Shown here: positions 1 through 8,233 of the stretch, piece by piece
Layout: the number at the start of each line of letters is the position of its first letter
Position numbering within the stretch: the stretch's first letter is position 1
The notes under the pieces: model-generated
The model's database searches: none
What the model was told of the DNA's origin: nothing
The model's input: only the letters and a program-made list of their open reading frames with translations
Made by a program: the position numbers and the translations under genes
Assembly (NCBI GenBank): GCA_021779095.1
Contig: JAJYBI010000003.1
Coordinates: 1 to 64,000 of the forward strand
DNA from: Deltaproteobacteria bacterium
Lineage (GTDB): Bacteria; Desulfobacterota; Desulfuromonadia; Geobacterales; JAJYBI01
Direction of reading: 5' to 3'
DNA length: 64,000 nucleotides

Positions 1-12
1 AGAGGCATGGAG

Positions 13-174
13 GGGACGTAGCTGATTTGTTGACTAAATTCGAAAGTCGGCCAATCGGCCGCCTTTGCTGTATCCGGTATGCGCGGGTGATGCCCGTTAC
101 GCCGCCTCCGGAATCTCTCCTTCCCGTCGGGCAATCTCGATGATTGGGACTGGTGGGACGTAGCTGCTTTATTG
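13..174. repeat. Near-identical 20-nt direct repeats flanking about 120 bp
   Basis: GGGACGTAGCTG-n-TTT-n-TTG occurs at 13-32 and again at 155-174, differing at only two positions. A related inverted core, AACGTCCCC, lies at 226-234. No gene was recognised in 1-247. Repeats of this kind may be debris of a mobile element or of a REP-associated transposase, but no transposase is seen here. Confidence 0.4.
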
Positions 175-247
175 CTTATAGGGAGTTCAGCGGTTGTTGG
201 CTAAGAAAAAGAGCAATCATGCAAGAACGTCCCCGCTCTGTGCGCCA

Positions 248-502
248 TCAATAATGATCGCGACATTGAGCAATCAGCAGGGTATCCCCTTCAACGGCAT
301 ATACCAACCGGTGGCAACTGTCTATTCTGCGAGACCAGAAACCTGCCAACTGATGCTTGAGCGGTTCGGGTTTACCGATGCCGGCAAACGGCTCACGCTG
401 AATATCCCGAATGAGGGTGTTGATGCGCTTCAGCATTGCCTTGTCGGTTGTCTGCCTGTAGAGGTAGTCTTCCCATGCCGCAGATGAGAACTTGATCGTC
501 AT
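248..502 (-). CDS. yoeB: YoeB-family toxin (ribosome-dependent mRNA endoribonuclease)
   Basis: The 84-residue protein has the full length and sequence pattern of YoeB, a RelE-fold toxin that cleaves mRNA in the ribosomal A site. The residues known to matter in E. coli YoeB fall at the same positions: Glu46 in GKPEPLKH, Arg65 in CHRLVYAV, and His83 just before the C-terminal Tyr84. It overlaps the upstream antitoxin gene by 4 nt (ATGA), the usual translational coupling of these pairs. Expression is expected to come from the yefM promoter. The toxin looks intact. Confidence 0.95.
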   Translation of the reverse strand: MTIKFSSAAWEDYLYRQTTDKAMLKRINTLIRDIQREPFAGIGKPEPLKHQLAGFWSRRIDSCHRLVYAVEGDTLLIAQCRDHY

Positions 503-750
503 TCCGCCAGTTCTCTTGCTTGACCGCCACCGGCACGTAACTCCTCAACCGAATCGAGTAGTCGTTTGGCCCCGTGCGGATTCCGGAGCAGGTATGCCGT
601 CTCTTCAAAGGCCAGGTAATCTTCAAGCGAGAGAATGACAACCGGCTTGCCACGTTGGCTGGTTACTACCACGGGATTATGGTCATCATTGACTGAGCGC
701 ATAACCTCTGCCAGGTGCTGCCGGGTGTAGGTATAGGTCAGGGCATTCAT
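499..750 (-). CDS. yefM: YefM-family antitoxin
   Basis: This 83-residue Phd/YefM antitoxin should bind and neutralise YoeB and repress its own operon. The N-terminal DNA-binding half contains the family pattern TRQ...VMRSV...PVVVTSQRG, followed by SLEDY and EETAYLLRNP, which are typical of YefM. The acidic, disordered C-terminal tail is the expected toxin-binding part. I chose the ATG at 750 because AAGGAG lies 9 nt upstream. An in-frame ATG at 759 is possible but sits too close to that site. The gene is immediately upstream of yoeB. Confidence 0.93.
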   Translation of the reverse strand: MNALTYTYTRQHLAEVMRSVNDDHNPVVVTSQRGKPVVILSLEDYLAFEETAYLLRNPHGAKRLLDSVEELRAGGGQARELAE

Positions 751-772
751 AGCGGTCATCTCCTTGGGAAGT

Positions 773-809
773 ATGTACATAACATAGTACAGTAAGCTGT
801 AAAAATCAA
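773..809 (-). promoter_or_regulatory. yefM-yoeB promoter and TGTACA operator
   Basis: Reading the minus strand, TTGATT (809-804) and TATGTT (786-781) are separated by 17 bp. The palindrome ATGTACAT at 773-780 contains TGTACA, the core known for YefM operators. A second degenerate copy (AGTACA, 786-791) is centred 12 bp away and overlaps the -10 element. This is the layout expected for autorepression. Confidence 0.6.
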
Positions 810-975
810 GGGTTTGGCATAATTCGCTTCACATTCGCGGGGAGGCTGTCAAATCAAAAAGGGGCAGACCTCAGGAAGCTGGTTAGATGCGATACGTAAT
901 CCGAGACCCCGCGCCACTCCGCTAAAAAGAGGTTGCCGCCGGCGGACGGAAGATGATATAGATTAATGAAAACGA

Positions 976-1006
976 GGACCACAGGGGTCGCCCCTGTGGT
1001 CTTTCT
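976..1006 (+). terminator. Terminator-like hairpin in the ybiT leader
   Basis: ACCACAGGGG (978-987) pairs perfectly with CCCCTGTGGT (991-1000) around a TCG loop, and CTTTCTATTT follows. It ends about 27 nt before the ABC-F start codon. No plus-strand gene precedes it, so it may be an attenuator or end a short upstream transcript. A weak promoter (TTGCCG 933-938, TATAGA 957-962) lies just upstream. Confidence 0.5.
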
Positions 1007-1032
1007 ATTTAGACACGGGAGAAAGAAACGGC

Positions 1033-2670
1033 ATGATCAGCGCGCACAACGTCACCCTTTCCTACGGGAAGCGTGTCCTCTTCAAGGACGTCAACATCAA
1101 GTTCACCCCGGGCAACTGCTACGGGCTCATCGGCGCCAACGGCGCGGGGAAATCCACTTTTCTGAAGATCCTGGCCGGCGAGATCGACCCGGACAAGGGG
1201 GAGATCAGTGTCGGCCCCCGGGAGCGGATCGCCGTTTTGAAACAGGACCAGTTCGCCTTCGACGAGGAGACGGTCTTCCATACGGTCATCATGGGCCACC
1301 GGCGGCTGTACGACGTGATGATGGAGCGGGAGGCGATCTACGCCAAGGGTGAGTTCTCCGAGGAGGAGGGGGTGCGCGTCGCGGAGCTGGAGGGGGAGTT
1401 CGCCGAGATGAACGGCTACGAGGCGGAGAGCGAGGCGGCGGTGCTTCTGAACGGTCTGGGTATCCCCGAGGAACTGCGCAGCCTCAAGATGAAGGAGCTG
1501 GAGAGCGGCGACAAGGTGCGCGTCCTGCTGGCCCAGGCGCTCTTCGGCAGCCCGGACGTGCTGCTCTTGGACGAGCCGACCAACAACCTGGACCTGAAGT
1601 CCATTGCCTGGCTGTCCGAGTTCCTGTTCCGCTTCCCCAACACGGTGATCGTGGTCTCCCACGACCGCCACTTCCTGAACCAGGTCTGCACCCACACGGC
1701 GGACATCGACTTCGGCCGGATCCAGGTGTACGTGGGGAACTACGACTTCTGGTACCAGGCGAGCCAGCTGACCCTGAAGCAGAAGCAGGACGAGAACCGG
1801 AAGGTGACGGACAAGGCGGAGGAGCTGAAGGCGTTCATCCAGCGGTTCTCCTCCAACGCATCGAAGGCGAAGCAGGCCACCTCCCGCAAGAAGCTGCTGG
1901 ACAAGCTGACCCTGGAGGAGATGCCGGTCTCCTCCCGCAAGTACCCCTACGTGGTGTTCAAGCCGGAGCGGCCCTGCGGCGACATCATCCTGGAGATCCA
2001 GGGGCTGTCCAAGACCATCGACGGGGAAAAGGTGTTAAACGACCTGAACCTGATCGTGCGCAAAGGGGACAAGATCGCCTTCGTGGGGGTGAACTCCCTG
2101 GCGAAATCGACCCTGTTCCGGATACTGGCGGGTGAGCTGGAGCCGGACGCAGGGAGCTATCGCTGGGGGGTGACCATCACCCCGGCCTACTTCCCGAAGG
2201 AGAACAGCGCCTTCTTCGCCAACGACCTGAACCTGATCCAGTGGCTCGGCCAGTATTCCCCCCCTTCGGAGGGTGAGTCGTTCGCCCGCGGGTTCCTGGG
2301 GCGGATGCTCTTCTCCGGCGACGAGGCGACCAAGAAGACGAGTGTCTTGTCCGGTGGGGAAAAGGTGCGCTGCATGCTGTCGCGGATGATGCTTTCCGGC
2401 GCCAACGCCCTCATCCTGGACGAGCCGACGAACCACCTGGACCTGGAGTCGATCACGGCGCTGAACAACGGCCTCATCTCATTTTCCGAGGTGGTGCTCT
2501 TCGCCTCCCACGACCACGAGTTCGTCGCCACCGTTGCGAACCGGATCATCGAGCTTACCCCCGGCGGCATCATCGACCGGGACATGCCGTTCGACGAGTA
2601 CCTGGAGTCGGAGGAGGTGAACCGGGAGCGGGACGCGCTGTACCACGGCCACGCGGAGGCGAGCCTGTAA
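1033..2670 (+). CDS. ybiT: ABC-F family ATPase, YbiT type
   Basis: This 545-residue soluble protein has two ABC ATPase domains joined by a charged linker and no membrane segment. Members of the family act on the ribosome. The first Walker A (GANGAGKST) spans residues 34-42. The linker contains RFSSNASKAKQATSRKK, and the first domain ends with SHDRHFLNQVCTH, both resembling E. coli YbiT. The first signature is degenerate (ESGDK) while the second is a normal LSGGEK near residue 440. The second Walker A, near residues 352-360, reads GVNSLAKST, with Ala where Gly is usual. The start follows a GGGAGAAAG site. A terminator-like hairpin precedes the gene. Confidence 0.88.
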   Translation: MISAHNVTLSYGKRVLFKDVNIKFTPGNCYGLIGANGAGKSTFLKILAGEIDPDKGEISVGPRERIAVLKQDQFAFDEETVFHTVIMGHRRLYDVMMEREAIYAKGEFSEEEGVRVAELEGEFAEMNGYEAESEAAVLLNGLGIPEELRSLKMKELESGDKVRVLLAQALFGSPDVLLLDEPTNNLDLKSIAWLSEFLFRFPNTVIVVSHDRHFLNQVCTHTADIDFGRIQVYVGNYDFWYQASQLTLKQKQDENRKVTDKAEELKAFIQRFSSNASKAKQATSRKKLLDKLTLEEMPVSSRKYPYVVFKPERPCGDIILEIQGLSKTIDGEKVLNDLNLIVRKGDKIAFVGVNSLAKSTLFRILAGELEPDAGSYRWGVTITPAYFPKENSAFFANDLNLIQWLGQYSPPSEGESFARGFLGRMLFSGDEATKKTSVLSGGEKVRCMLSRMMLSGANALILDEPTNHLDLESITALNNGLISFSEVVLFASHDHEFVATVANRIIELTPGGIIDRDMPFDEYLESEEVNRERDALYHGHAEASL

Positions 2671-2695
2671 GGGGGCTGAAATGCAGACGTCCGGT

Positions 2696-2730
2696 GGGGG
2701 GAGGGCATGGCCGTAGCCTCCCCCGCGTTT
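2696..2730 (+). terminator. Possible terminator after the ABC-F gene
   Basis: GGGGGAGG (2697-2704) can pair with CCTCCCCC (2717-2724), followed by GCGTTTCTGTG. The T run is poor, so termination between ybiT and uppP is uncertain. Confidence 0.35.
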
Positions 2731-2788
2731 CTGTGCTAATCTTTAGCCTCGTCGTCATCCTCACCTGCATCGCGGAAGAGAATAACCC

Positions 2789-3646
2789 ATGAATACAATC
2801 CAGATCATTATCCTCGCGGCGGTGCAGGGGGCGGCGGAGCTCCTGCCCGTATCCAGTTCCGCCCACGTCATCGTGGCGTCCAAGCTGATGGGACTCGACC
2901 CCACCAGCCCGGAAATGACGCTGATGCTGGTCATGCTGCACACCGGCACCATGTTCGCGGTCATCTGCTATTTCTGGCGGTCGTGGCGGGCCAGCTTTTT
3001 CGCCACCCGTACCCAGTTCTGGTCTGCATTCCGGCTCGTCATGATCGCAACGGCGCTGACCGGCATGGTCGGGCTCGGGCTGAAGGCGATCATCGAGAAG
3101 GTCGTTCTCCGGGGTACCCCCCATGCCGAGATCGAGATGCTCTTCGGCAACCTGGGGCTGATCTCGGCCTCACTGGCCGTGGCGGGGCTGCTGATCATCG
3201 TCGCCGGTTCGAAACGATGGCGCGCGGCGTCCCCCACCCTGTCAGGGAACAGGGAATCGGCACTGATCGGCCTGGTCCAGGGGCTCTGCCTCCCCTTCCG
3301 CGGGTTTTCGCGCTCCGGGGCGACCATATCGACCGGACTGCTCCTGGGAATCTCCCGGGAGCAGTCCGAAGAGTTCAGCTTCGCCCTCGCCGTCGTCCTC
3401 ACCCCCCCCGTCGTCGCCCGCGAGGTCATCCGTCTCCTGAAGGCGCACGCGCTCGCCGCGCCGGCCCCGGGGGCGTCTCTGCTGGGACTCTTTCTCCCCG
3501 GCATCCTGGGGATGGTATTCAGCTTCCTGGCGGGGCTCGTGGCGTTGCGCTGGCTCACCGACTGGCTGGAGAAGGGGCGATGGCAGTACTTCGGCTATTA
3601 CTGCCTCGTGGCGGCGCTGTGCGTATTCATGCTCCGCGGGATGTGA
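2789..3646 (+). CDS. uppP: Undecaprenyl-diphosphatase UppP (BacA family)
   Basis: This integral membrane protein of 285 residues dephosphorylates undecaprenyl pyrophosphate, recycling the lipid carrier for peptidoglycan and other envelope polymers. The first family motif, QGAAELLPVSSSAH, is at residues 13-26, and the second, RGFSRSGATIS, lies near residue 170. Both are needed for catalysis. Several hydrophobic helices cover the rest. The position of E. coli Glu17 is Gln13 here, while the second motif Glu (Glu17 here) is kept. The gene lies about 120 bp after ybiT on the same strand. Confidence 0.93.
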   Translation: MNTIQIIILAAVQGAAELLPVSSSAHVIVASKLMGLDPTSPEMTLMLVMLHTGTMFAVICYFWRSWRASFFATRTQFWSAFRLVMIATALTGMVGLGLKAIIEKVVLRGTPHAEIEMLFGNLGLISASLAVAGLLIIVAGSKRWRAASPTLSGNRESALIGLVQGLCLPFRGFSRSGATISTGLLLGISREQSEEFSFALAVVLTPPVVAREVIRLLKAHALAAPAPGASLLGLFLPGILGMVFSFLAGLVALRWLTDWLEKGRWQYFGYYCLVAALCVFMLRGM

Positions 3647-3860
3647 CCTTCCTGCGCACGTGCTGCCCGTATCGGTGGCAGAGCGCAGAAGTGTGGCAGG
3701 AATGCGGCTTGCGATCTGTGCCGAGGCATGGGCCATCCTGAGCCGGTCCCCCGGAGGCCATAACACCATTCCTTCGTATCCGTATCCGACACCTTTGCCT
3801 GACGGCTCGTTACATGATATGCTCTGCCGGCGGGGAACGCACTGTCTACGGGGAGGCACC

Positions 3861-4112
3861 ATGCTGCGCAAGGTCTGCCGCGTCTGCGGCTCGGGAATGA
3901 TACACTGGCCGCGTCACGGGGATGTGGACTACTACTGCGAGCCGTGCAGGGAGTTCACGGAGTACGACGAGCTGGAGATGGTCCCCCACTGTCCCGACTG
4001 CGACACCCTCATCATCCCCTGCGCCTCCTGCGGCAGCCAGGCGTATTTCTGCCGTTCCTGCCGGGTGGCCAAGTCCAGCAAGAAGGTGGTCTGGAAGCCG
4101 GCCCCGGCCTGA
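3861..4112 (+). CDS. Small zinc-ribbon protein
   Basis: This 83-residue protein carries five CxxC pairs (Cys6/9, 26/29, 44/47, 54/57, 64/67), so it should form two or more zinc ribbons. It has no signal peptide or membrane segment. The ATG at 3861 is preceded by GGGGAGGCACC. An in-frame extension to 3660 exists, but it lacks a ribosome site and reads like non-coding sequence. Its function is unknown. It converges on another small Cys-rich gene across a shared terminator. Confidence 0.75.
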   Translation: MLRKVCRVCGSGMIHWPRHGDVDYYCEPCREFTEYDELEMVPHCPDCDTLIIPCASCGSQAYFCRSCRVAKSSKKVVWKPAPA

Positions 4113-4141
4113 GCTCACATTGACATCCCGCATCTACGACG

Positions 4142-4171
4142 AAGGGGGAACCGGCATGCCGGTTCCCCCTT
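4142..4171. terminator. Bidirectional terminator
   Basis: A perfect 30-nt palindrome, AAGGGGGAACCGG-CATG-CCGGTTCCCCCTT, lies between two convergent small genes. It has A and T runs on both sides, so it can serve both strands. Confidence 0.8.
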
Positions 4172-4207
4172 TCAGTATGGTGCTTCCTTTCGGTCCGTGC
4201 GCCGTTC

Positions 4208-4393
4208 CTATTCGTCGAGCGGCTCCGGCAGGCAGACGTGCTCGGCGGAATCGGCCTTGGCGCCGCAGTCCGCGCAGTGTACGGTCGGGTTGCGCATGAG
4301 ATGCTCGAGCGCCTTCACGTCGTTGTTCTCCAGCAGTTCGCACATGTGGCCGCTGTGCTTCTCCGGGCAGGTACATGACGGGTTCACTCCCAT
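4208..4393 (-). CDS. Small Cys-rich protein of unknown function
   Basis: This predicted 61-residue protein starts [13 protein letters not shown] and ends CLPEPLDE. Cys7, Cys9, Cys18, Cys40, Cys43 and Cys54, with nearby His, could bind zinc or a cluster. AGGAG stands upstream of the ATG at 4393 (GAGAGGAGTGAGTACC). A promoter-like pair lies at 4461-4488, and the stop is followed by the palindromic terminator. These flanking signals, more than the sequence itself, support it as a real gene. I do not recognise the family. Confidence 0.6.
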   Translation of the reverse strand: MGVNPSCTCPEKHSGHMCELLENNDVKALEHLMRNPTVHCADCGAKADSAEHVCLPEPLDE

Positions 4394-4460
4394 GGTACTC
4401 ACTCCTCTCGTCAGGTCTTCGTGGCGGGCCGGCAGCGGCGCCGCAATCGTCTCTGAGATA

Positions 4461-4488
4461 AGGTTAGTCGAAAGCGGCGGGGAGTCAA
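4461..4488 (-). promoter_or_regulatory. Putative promoter for the small Cys-rich gene
   Basis: On the minus strand TTGACT (4488-4483) and TAACCT (4466-4461) are separated by 16 bp, about 70 nt before the start codon at 4393. Confidence 0.4.
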
Positions 4489-4592
4489 CCCGTGAAACCG
4501 CAGGTGCCCGTATACGTCCGCACCGGGAGCCGGCGGCAGTCTGCGGGCAGGAAGAAGGGGGCGCGGCGGTTGCCAATCCACTCCCGGATGAT

Positions 4593-5984
4593 ATGGTTAC
4601 TGCAGACGAGAACGACGGCCACGCGCGGGTTGACGACACGGATGACGACATGACGCCTGAAAATGAAAACGGTTGCGCGGAACTGAAACGGGAACTGGCC
4701 GCGTGCCTGGAGACGGACGAGGGGATGCGGCGGCAGGTGGCCCTGTTGACGGCGATCGTCAGGATCTTCCGGGATACTCTTCCCTGCGAGACGGAGGAAG
4801 AGGTGGCGCGCATCTGTCTCGCGGTCGCCGAGGAGCTGACCGGCAGCGGTATCGGTTTCATCGGCGAGCTGAATGCGGATGGGCTCTTCGATACGACGAC
4901 CCTGAGCGCAGCGGGGTGGGAGGCGTGCAAGGTCCCCCGGTCCGAGGCGGAGCAGATGCTGAAGAGCATGCCGAACCGGGGGATCAACCGGGTGGGGCTC
5001 ACAAGGCATACCTCCTGGATCGTCAACGCGCCGGCGGACCATCCGGACGCAGTGAAAAAGCCCGACGGCCATCCGCCGCTGACCTCGTTCCTGGGGGTGC
5101 CGCTGCGTTACGCGGGCGGTGTCACCGGCATGATCGCCCTGGCCAACAAGGCGGGGGGGTACACGGACGCCGACCGGGTGGACGTGGAGGCGCTCGCCGT
5201 CGTGTTCGTGGAGGCGCTGAACCGCCGCCGCGCGGAGCGGCTGGTGCACGACCTGAACGAGGAGCTGGAGCGCAAGGTGCTGCAGACGGAGGCCGCCAAC
5301 AGGGAGCTGGAGGCGTTCAGCTACTCCGTCTCCCACGACCTGCGGGCGCCGCTGCGGCATATCACCGGGTTCGTGGAGCTCCTGAACAAGCGGGACGTTG
5401 GCGCGCTGGACGAGAAGAGCCGCCACTACCTGGAGGTGATCTCGGAGGCCGCCGTGAAGATGGGGGGGCTTATCGACGACCTCCTCGCCTTCTCCCGCAT
5501 GGGGCGGGCGGAGATGATGCGGTCGCGGGTGGAGATGGGGGCGCTGGTGCGGGACGTGATCGAAAGCCTGGCCCACGAGACGGCGGGGCGGGAGATCGCC
5601 TGGGAGATCGCCCCCCTCCCTGCGGTGGTGGGGGACGCTGCCATGCTCCGGCTCGTCCTCGCGAACCTCGTGGGCAACGCCCTGAAGTATTCCCGGCAGG
5701 TCCCCCGTGCGGTGATCGGGATCGGGGCGGAGACCGGTCATTCCGGCGAGACCCGCTTCTTCGTCCGGGACAACGGCGCCGGGTTCGACATGCGGTACGT
5801 GGACAAGCTGTTCGGCCTGTTCCAGCGGCTCCACGACCCGGAGCAGTTCGAGGGGACCGGCGTCGGCCTGGCCAACGTCCAGCGGATCATCCACCGGCAT
5901 GGCGGCCGGGTCTGGGCGGAAGGGGAGCCCGGCATCGGCGCCACCTTCTGGTTCTCCCTGCCGAAGGGAGAGGAGGGATCATGA
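4593..5984 (+). CDS. GAF-domain sensor histidine kinase
   Basis: The 463-residue protein has no membrane segment and looks cytoplasmic. A GAF-like domain (about residues 45-190, starting [20 protein letters not shown]) is followed by a short coiled coil. Then comes a HisKA domain with the phospho-acceptor His at about 247 in [12 protein letters not shown], and an HATPase domain (GNALKYS, DNGAGF, GTGVGL). The kinase half resembles those of phytochrome-type kinases, but no PHY domain or chromophore motif is evident. The start at 4593 is uncertain; ATG 4650 is an alternative. Longer forms would overlap the antisense small gene. The stop overlaps the next gene by 4 nt. Confidence 0.88.
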   Translation: MVTADENDGHARVDDTDDDMTPENENGCAELKRELAACLETDEGMRRQVALLTAIVRIFRDTLPCETEEEVARICLAVAEELTGSGIGFIGELNADGLFDTTTLSAAGWEACKVPRSEAEQMLKSMPNRGINRVGLTRHTSWIVNAPADHPDAVKKPDGHPPLTSFLGVPLRYAGGVTGMIALANKAGGYTDADRVDVEALAVVFVEALNRRRAERLVHDLNEELERKVLQTEAANRELEAFSYSVSHDLRAPLRHITGFVELLNKRDVGALDEKSRHYLEVISEAAVKMGGLIDDLLAFSRMGRAEMMRSRVEMGALVRDVIESLAHETAGREIAWEIAPLPAVVGDAAMLRLVLANLVGNALKYSRQVPRAVIGIGAETGHSGETRFFVRDNGAGFDMRYVDKLFGLFQRLHDPEQFEGTGVGLANVQRIIHRHGGRVWAEGEPGIGATFWFSLPKGEEGS

Positions 5985-6445
5985 CGGTTACCCTGCGACG
6001 GATTCTTTTGGTGGAAGACAACCCCAATGACGCGGAACTGACCATGGAGGCGCTCTCCGAGCATAATCTCGCCAACGACGTGGTCTGGGTACACGACGGC
6101 GAGGAGGCGCTGGACTACCTCTACCGGCGGGGGCGGTATGCGGGGCGTGGCGACGAGCGGCTGGCGGTGGTCCTCCTGGACCTCAAGCTCCCCAAGGTGG
6201 ACGGCCTGGAGGTGCTGCGGACGATCAAGGCGGACGAAGAGCTGCGGACGATCCCGGTGGTGGTTCTCACCTCGTCCCGCGAGGAGCGGGACATGGTCGA
6301 CAGCTACCGGCTGGGGGTGAACGCCTACGTGGTGAAGCCGGTGAAGTTCGGCGAGTTCATGGATGCGGTCAGGGAGCTGGGTGCGTTCTGGGCCATCGTC
6401 AACGAACCGCCCCCGACGGGCGGCACGAAAGGTGCGCGGTCATGA
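5981..6445 (+). CDS. Rcp1-like single-domain response regulator
   Basis: This 154-residue protein is a single receiver domain with no output domain. Asp12-13-region acidic residues (Glu12, Asp13), phospho-acceptor Asp67 (LLDLKLP), Thr97 and Lys119 (VVKPVKF) are all present. The [15 protein letters not shown] start and long loop before Asp67 are typical of the Rcp1 group that pairs with phytochrome-like kinases. It starts within the kinase stop (ATGA) behind GGGAGAGGAGGG and overlaps the next gene in the same way. The likely role is to carry phosphate from the kinase to another partner. Confidence 0.92.
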   Translation: MTVTLRRILLVEDNPNDAELTMEALSEHNLANDVVWVHDGEEALDYLYRRGRYAGRGDERLAVVLLDLKLPKVDGLEVLRTIKADEELRTIPVVVLTSSREERDMVDSYRLGVNAYVVKPVKFGEFMDAVRELGAFWAIVNEPPPTGGTKGARS

Positions 6446-7989
6446 GCGGCGTGTTGCGCATACTCCACCTGGAGGACGACCCGCGGGACGCGGAACTCGT
6501 GGAGGCGACCCTTGCCGAGGAGGGTATCGACTGCGAGGTCCGGGTGGTGGATGGCCGCGAGGAGTTCATTGCGGCCCTGGACGAGGGGGGGCGGGAGCTG
6601 GTCCTCGCCGATTTCGCCCTCCCCGGGTTCGACGGGATGAGCGCGCTGGCCATCGTGCGGGAGAGGTATCCCGACCTGCCGTTCGTCTTCGTCTCCGGCC
6701 GGCTGGGGGAGGAGGCGGCCATCGAGTCTCTGAAGAGTGGGGCGACCGATTACGTGCTGAAGACCCGGCTGTCGCGGCTCGTTCCCGCCGTGAACCGCGC
6801 CCTGGGCGAGTCGGCGGAGCGGGCCGAGCGCCGGAAGGCGGAAGAGGAGCTGGCCCGGGCCAGCCGGGAGATCCGGGAGCGGGAGGAGAATTACCGCAAC
6901 CTGTTCAACAGCATCCGGGACGTCATCGTGGTGACCGACCACGACCGGGTGGTGCGGCAGGTGAACCAGCCGGCGCTGAAGGAGACCTTCGGCTACGGAA
7001 CGGAGGAGCTGGTGGGAAAGAGCGTCCGGCTCCTCTATGCCGGCGAGGAGGGGTACCGGCTGACGGGGCGGGAGATCTTCGAACGCCGGGAATCGGTGAA
7101 GGGGAAGATCATGGAGCTCGATTTCCGCAGGAGGTCGGGCGAGGTCTTTTCCGGCGAGGTCTACGCCCTGAAACAGCTGGACCGTAACGGGGTACCCACC
7201 GGCAACATAGCCATGATCCGGGATGTCAGCGAACGGAAGAAGGCGGAGGCGGCCCTGAGGGAGAGCGAGATGCGCCGCTACCAGCTGCAGGTGGAGCTCG
7301 TCTATGCCGCCGAGGTGCAGGCGAAGCTCCTGCCCCGCAGCTACCCCCAGATCCCCGGCTTCGACGTGGCCGCCCAGTGCCTCCCCGCCAAGCAGGTGGG
7401 GGGCGACTTCTTCGACTGGCAGGAGGTCTGCCCCGGCCTCTGGAGCCTCACCCTGGGCGACGTCATGGGGAAGGGAATGGCCGCTGCCATGCTCATGGCC
7501 ACCGTCCGGGCGTCGCTCCGCTCCGTTACCCAGCACAACCGGCCGGCAAAGGCGCTGCAGCTGGCGGAACACGCCCTGCTCCCGGACCTGGACAGCTCGG
7601 AGAGCTTCGTGACCCTCTTCTACGGACAGCTCAACTCCACGAACCGCGTGCTCACCTTCATCGACTGCGGCCACGGCTACGCCTTCCTGCGCCGGAAGAA
7701 CGGGACGGTGGAGACGCTCACCCCCCGTGGATTGCCTCTCGGGGTGCTCGGCCAGAAGACGTTCGAGGAGGGGACGGTGTCGCTTGGAACGGGGGACACC
7801 CTCGTCCTGTACAGCGACGGGCTGATCGACGCCCGGCCGGACCTGGAGCTGGACAGCCGGAAGCTGGCCGGGCTCCTGGACGATGCGATGAGCGCCCGGG
7901 AGATGGTGGGGCAGTTGATCGGGCTGACCGAGCTGGACGAACCGCTGCCGGACGACGTGACGGTGCTCGTGGCACGCTGCACGGGGTAG
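6442..7989 (+). CDS. Response regulator with PAS and SpoIIE-type PP2C phosphatase domains
   Basis: The 515-residue protein begins with a receiver domain whose phospho-acceptor is Asp57 ([11 protein letters not shown]). A short helical linker and a PAS domain (about 150-265) follow. The C-terminal SpoIIE/RsbU-like PP2C domain (about 310-515) has the metal-binding patterns [23 protein letters not shown] and LYSDGLID. Such phosphatases usually dephosphorylate an anti-anti-sigma (STAS) protein; no STAS or anti-sigma gene is in this window. It is the last gene of a three-gene unit joined by ATGA overlaps, so the upstream kinase is its probable phosphate source. Confidence 0.92.
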   Translation: MSGVLRILHLEDDPRDAELVEATLAEEGIDCEVRVVDGREEFIAALDEGGRELVLADFALPGFDGMSALAIVRERYPDLPFVFVSGRLGEEAAIESLKSGATDYVLKTRLSRLVPAVNRALGESAERAERRKAEEELARASREIREREENYRNLFNSIRDVIVVTDHDRVVRQVNQPALKETFGYGTEELVGKSVRLLYAGEEGYRLTGREIFERRESVKGKIMELDFRRRSGEVFSGEVYALKQLDRNGVPTGNIAMIRDVSERKKAEAALRESEMRRYQLQVELVYAAEVQAKLLPRSYPQIPGFDVAAQCLPAKQVGGDFFDWQEVCPGLWSLTLGDVMGKGMAAAMLMATVRASLRSVTQHNRPAKALQLAEHALLPDLDSSESFVTLFYGQLNSTNRVLTFIDCGHGYAFLRRKNGTVETLTPRGLPLGVLGQKTFEEGTVSLGTGDTLVLYSDGLIDARPDLELDSRKLAGLLDDAMSAREMVGQLIGLTELDEPLPDDVTVLVARCTG

Positions 7990-8117
7990 CGGGCCGTCAT
8001 TTGTAACGCGCCCTTTTCATCCGGCGGGCATCGCCACGGCGGGGGCGGCCCGCTGGCCCGGGGCACGCCGGTCAGCCCAGCGCTGCCGCGACCTTCTTTC
8101 GTCTGCAATTTCCCCCG

Positions 8118-8146
8118 TTGCCGAGTTCTTCATTAATGCATTAGAT
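8118..8146 (+). promoter_or_regulatory. Putative promoter for the GGDEF/EAL gene
   Basis: TTGCCG (8118-8123) and TTAGAT (8141-8146) are 17 bp apart, in an AT-rich stretch about 90 nt before the start codon. Confidence 0.4.
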
Positions 8147-8233
8147 CGGGATGCCGATATATATGAATATGATCCCTGCAGACAAAAGAGATACCGGGGA
8201 GCGGCCCGTAACCGCCCCGGCGGAGCCTGTGGC

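Noticed and set aside
4208..5026. Long minus-strand frame overlapping the histidine kinase
   Set aside because: Only its last 61 codons, from the ATG at 4393, have a ribosome site and a plausible protein. The rest is antisense to the kinase gene.
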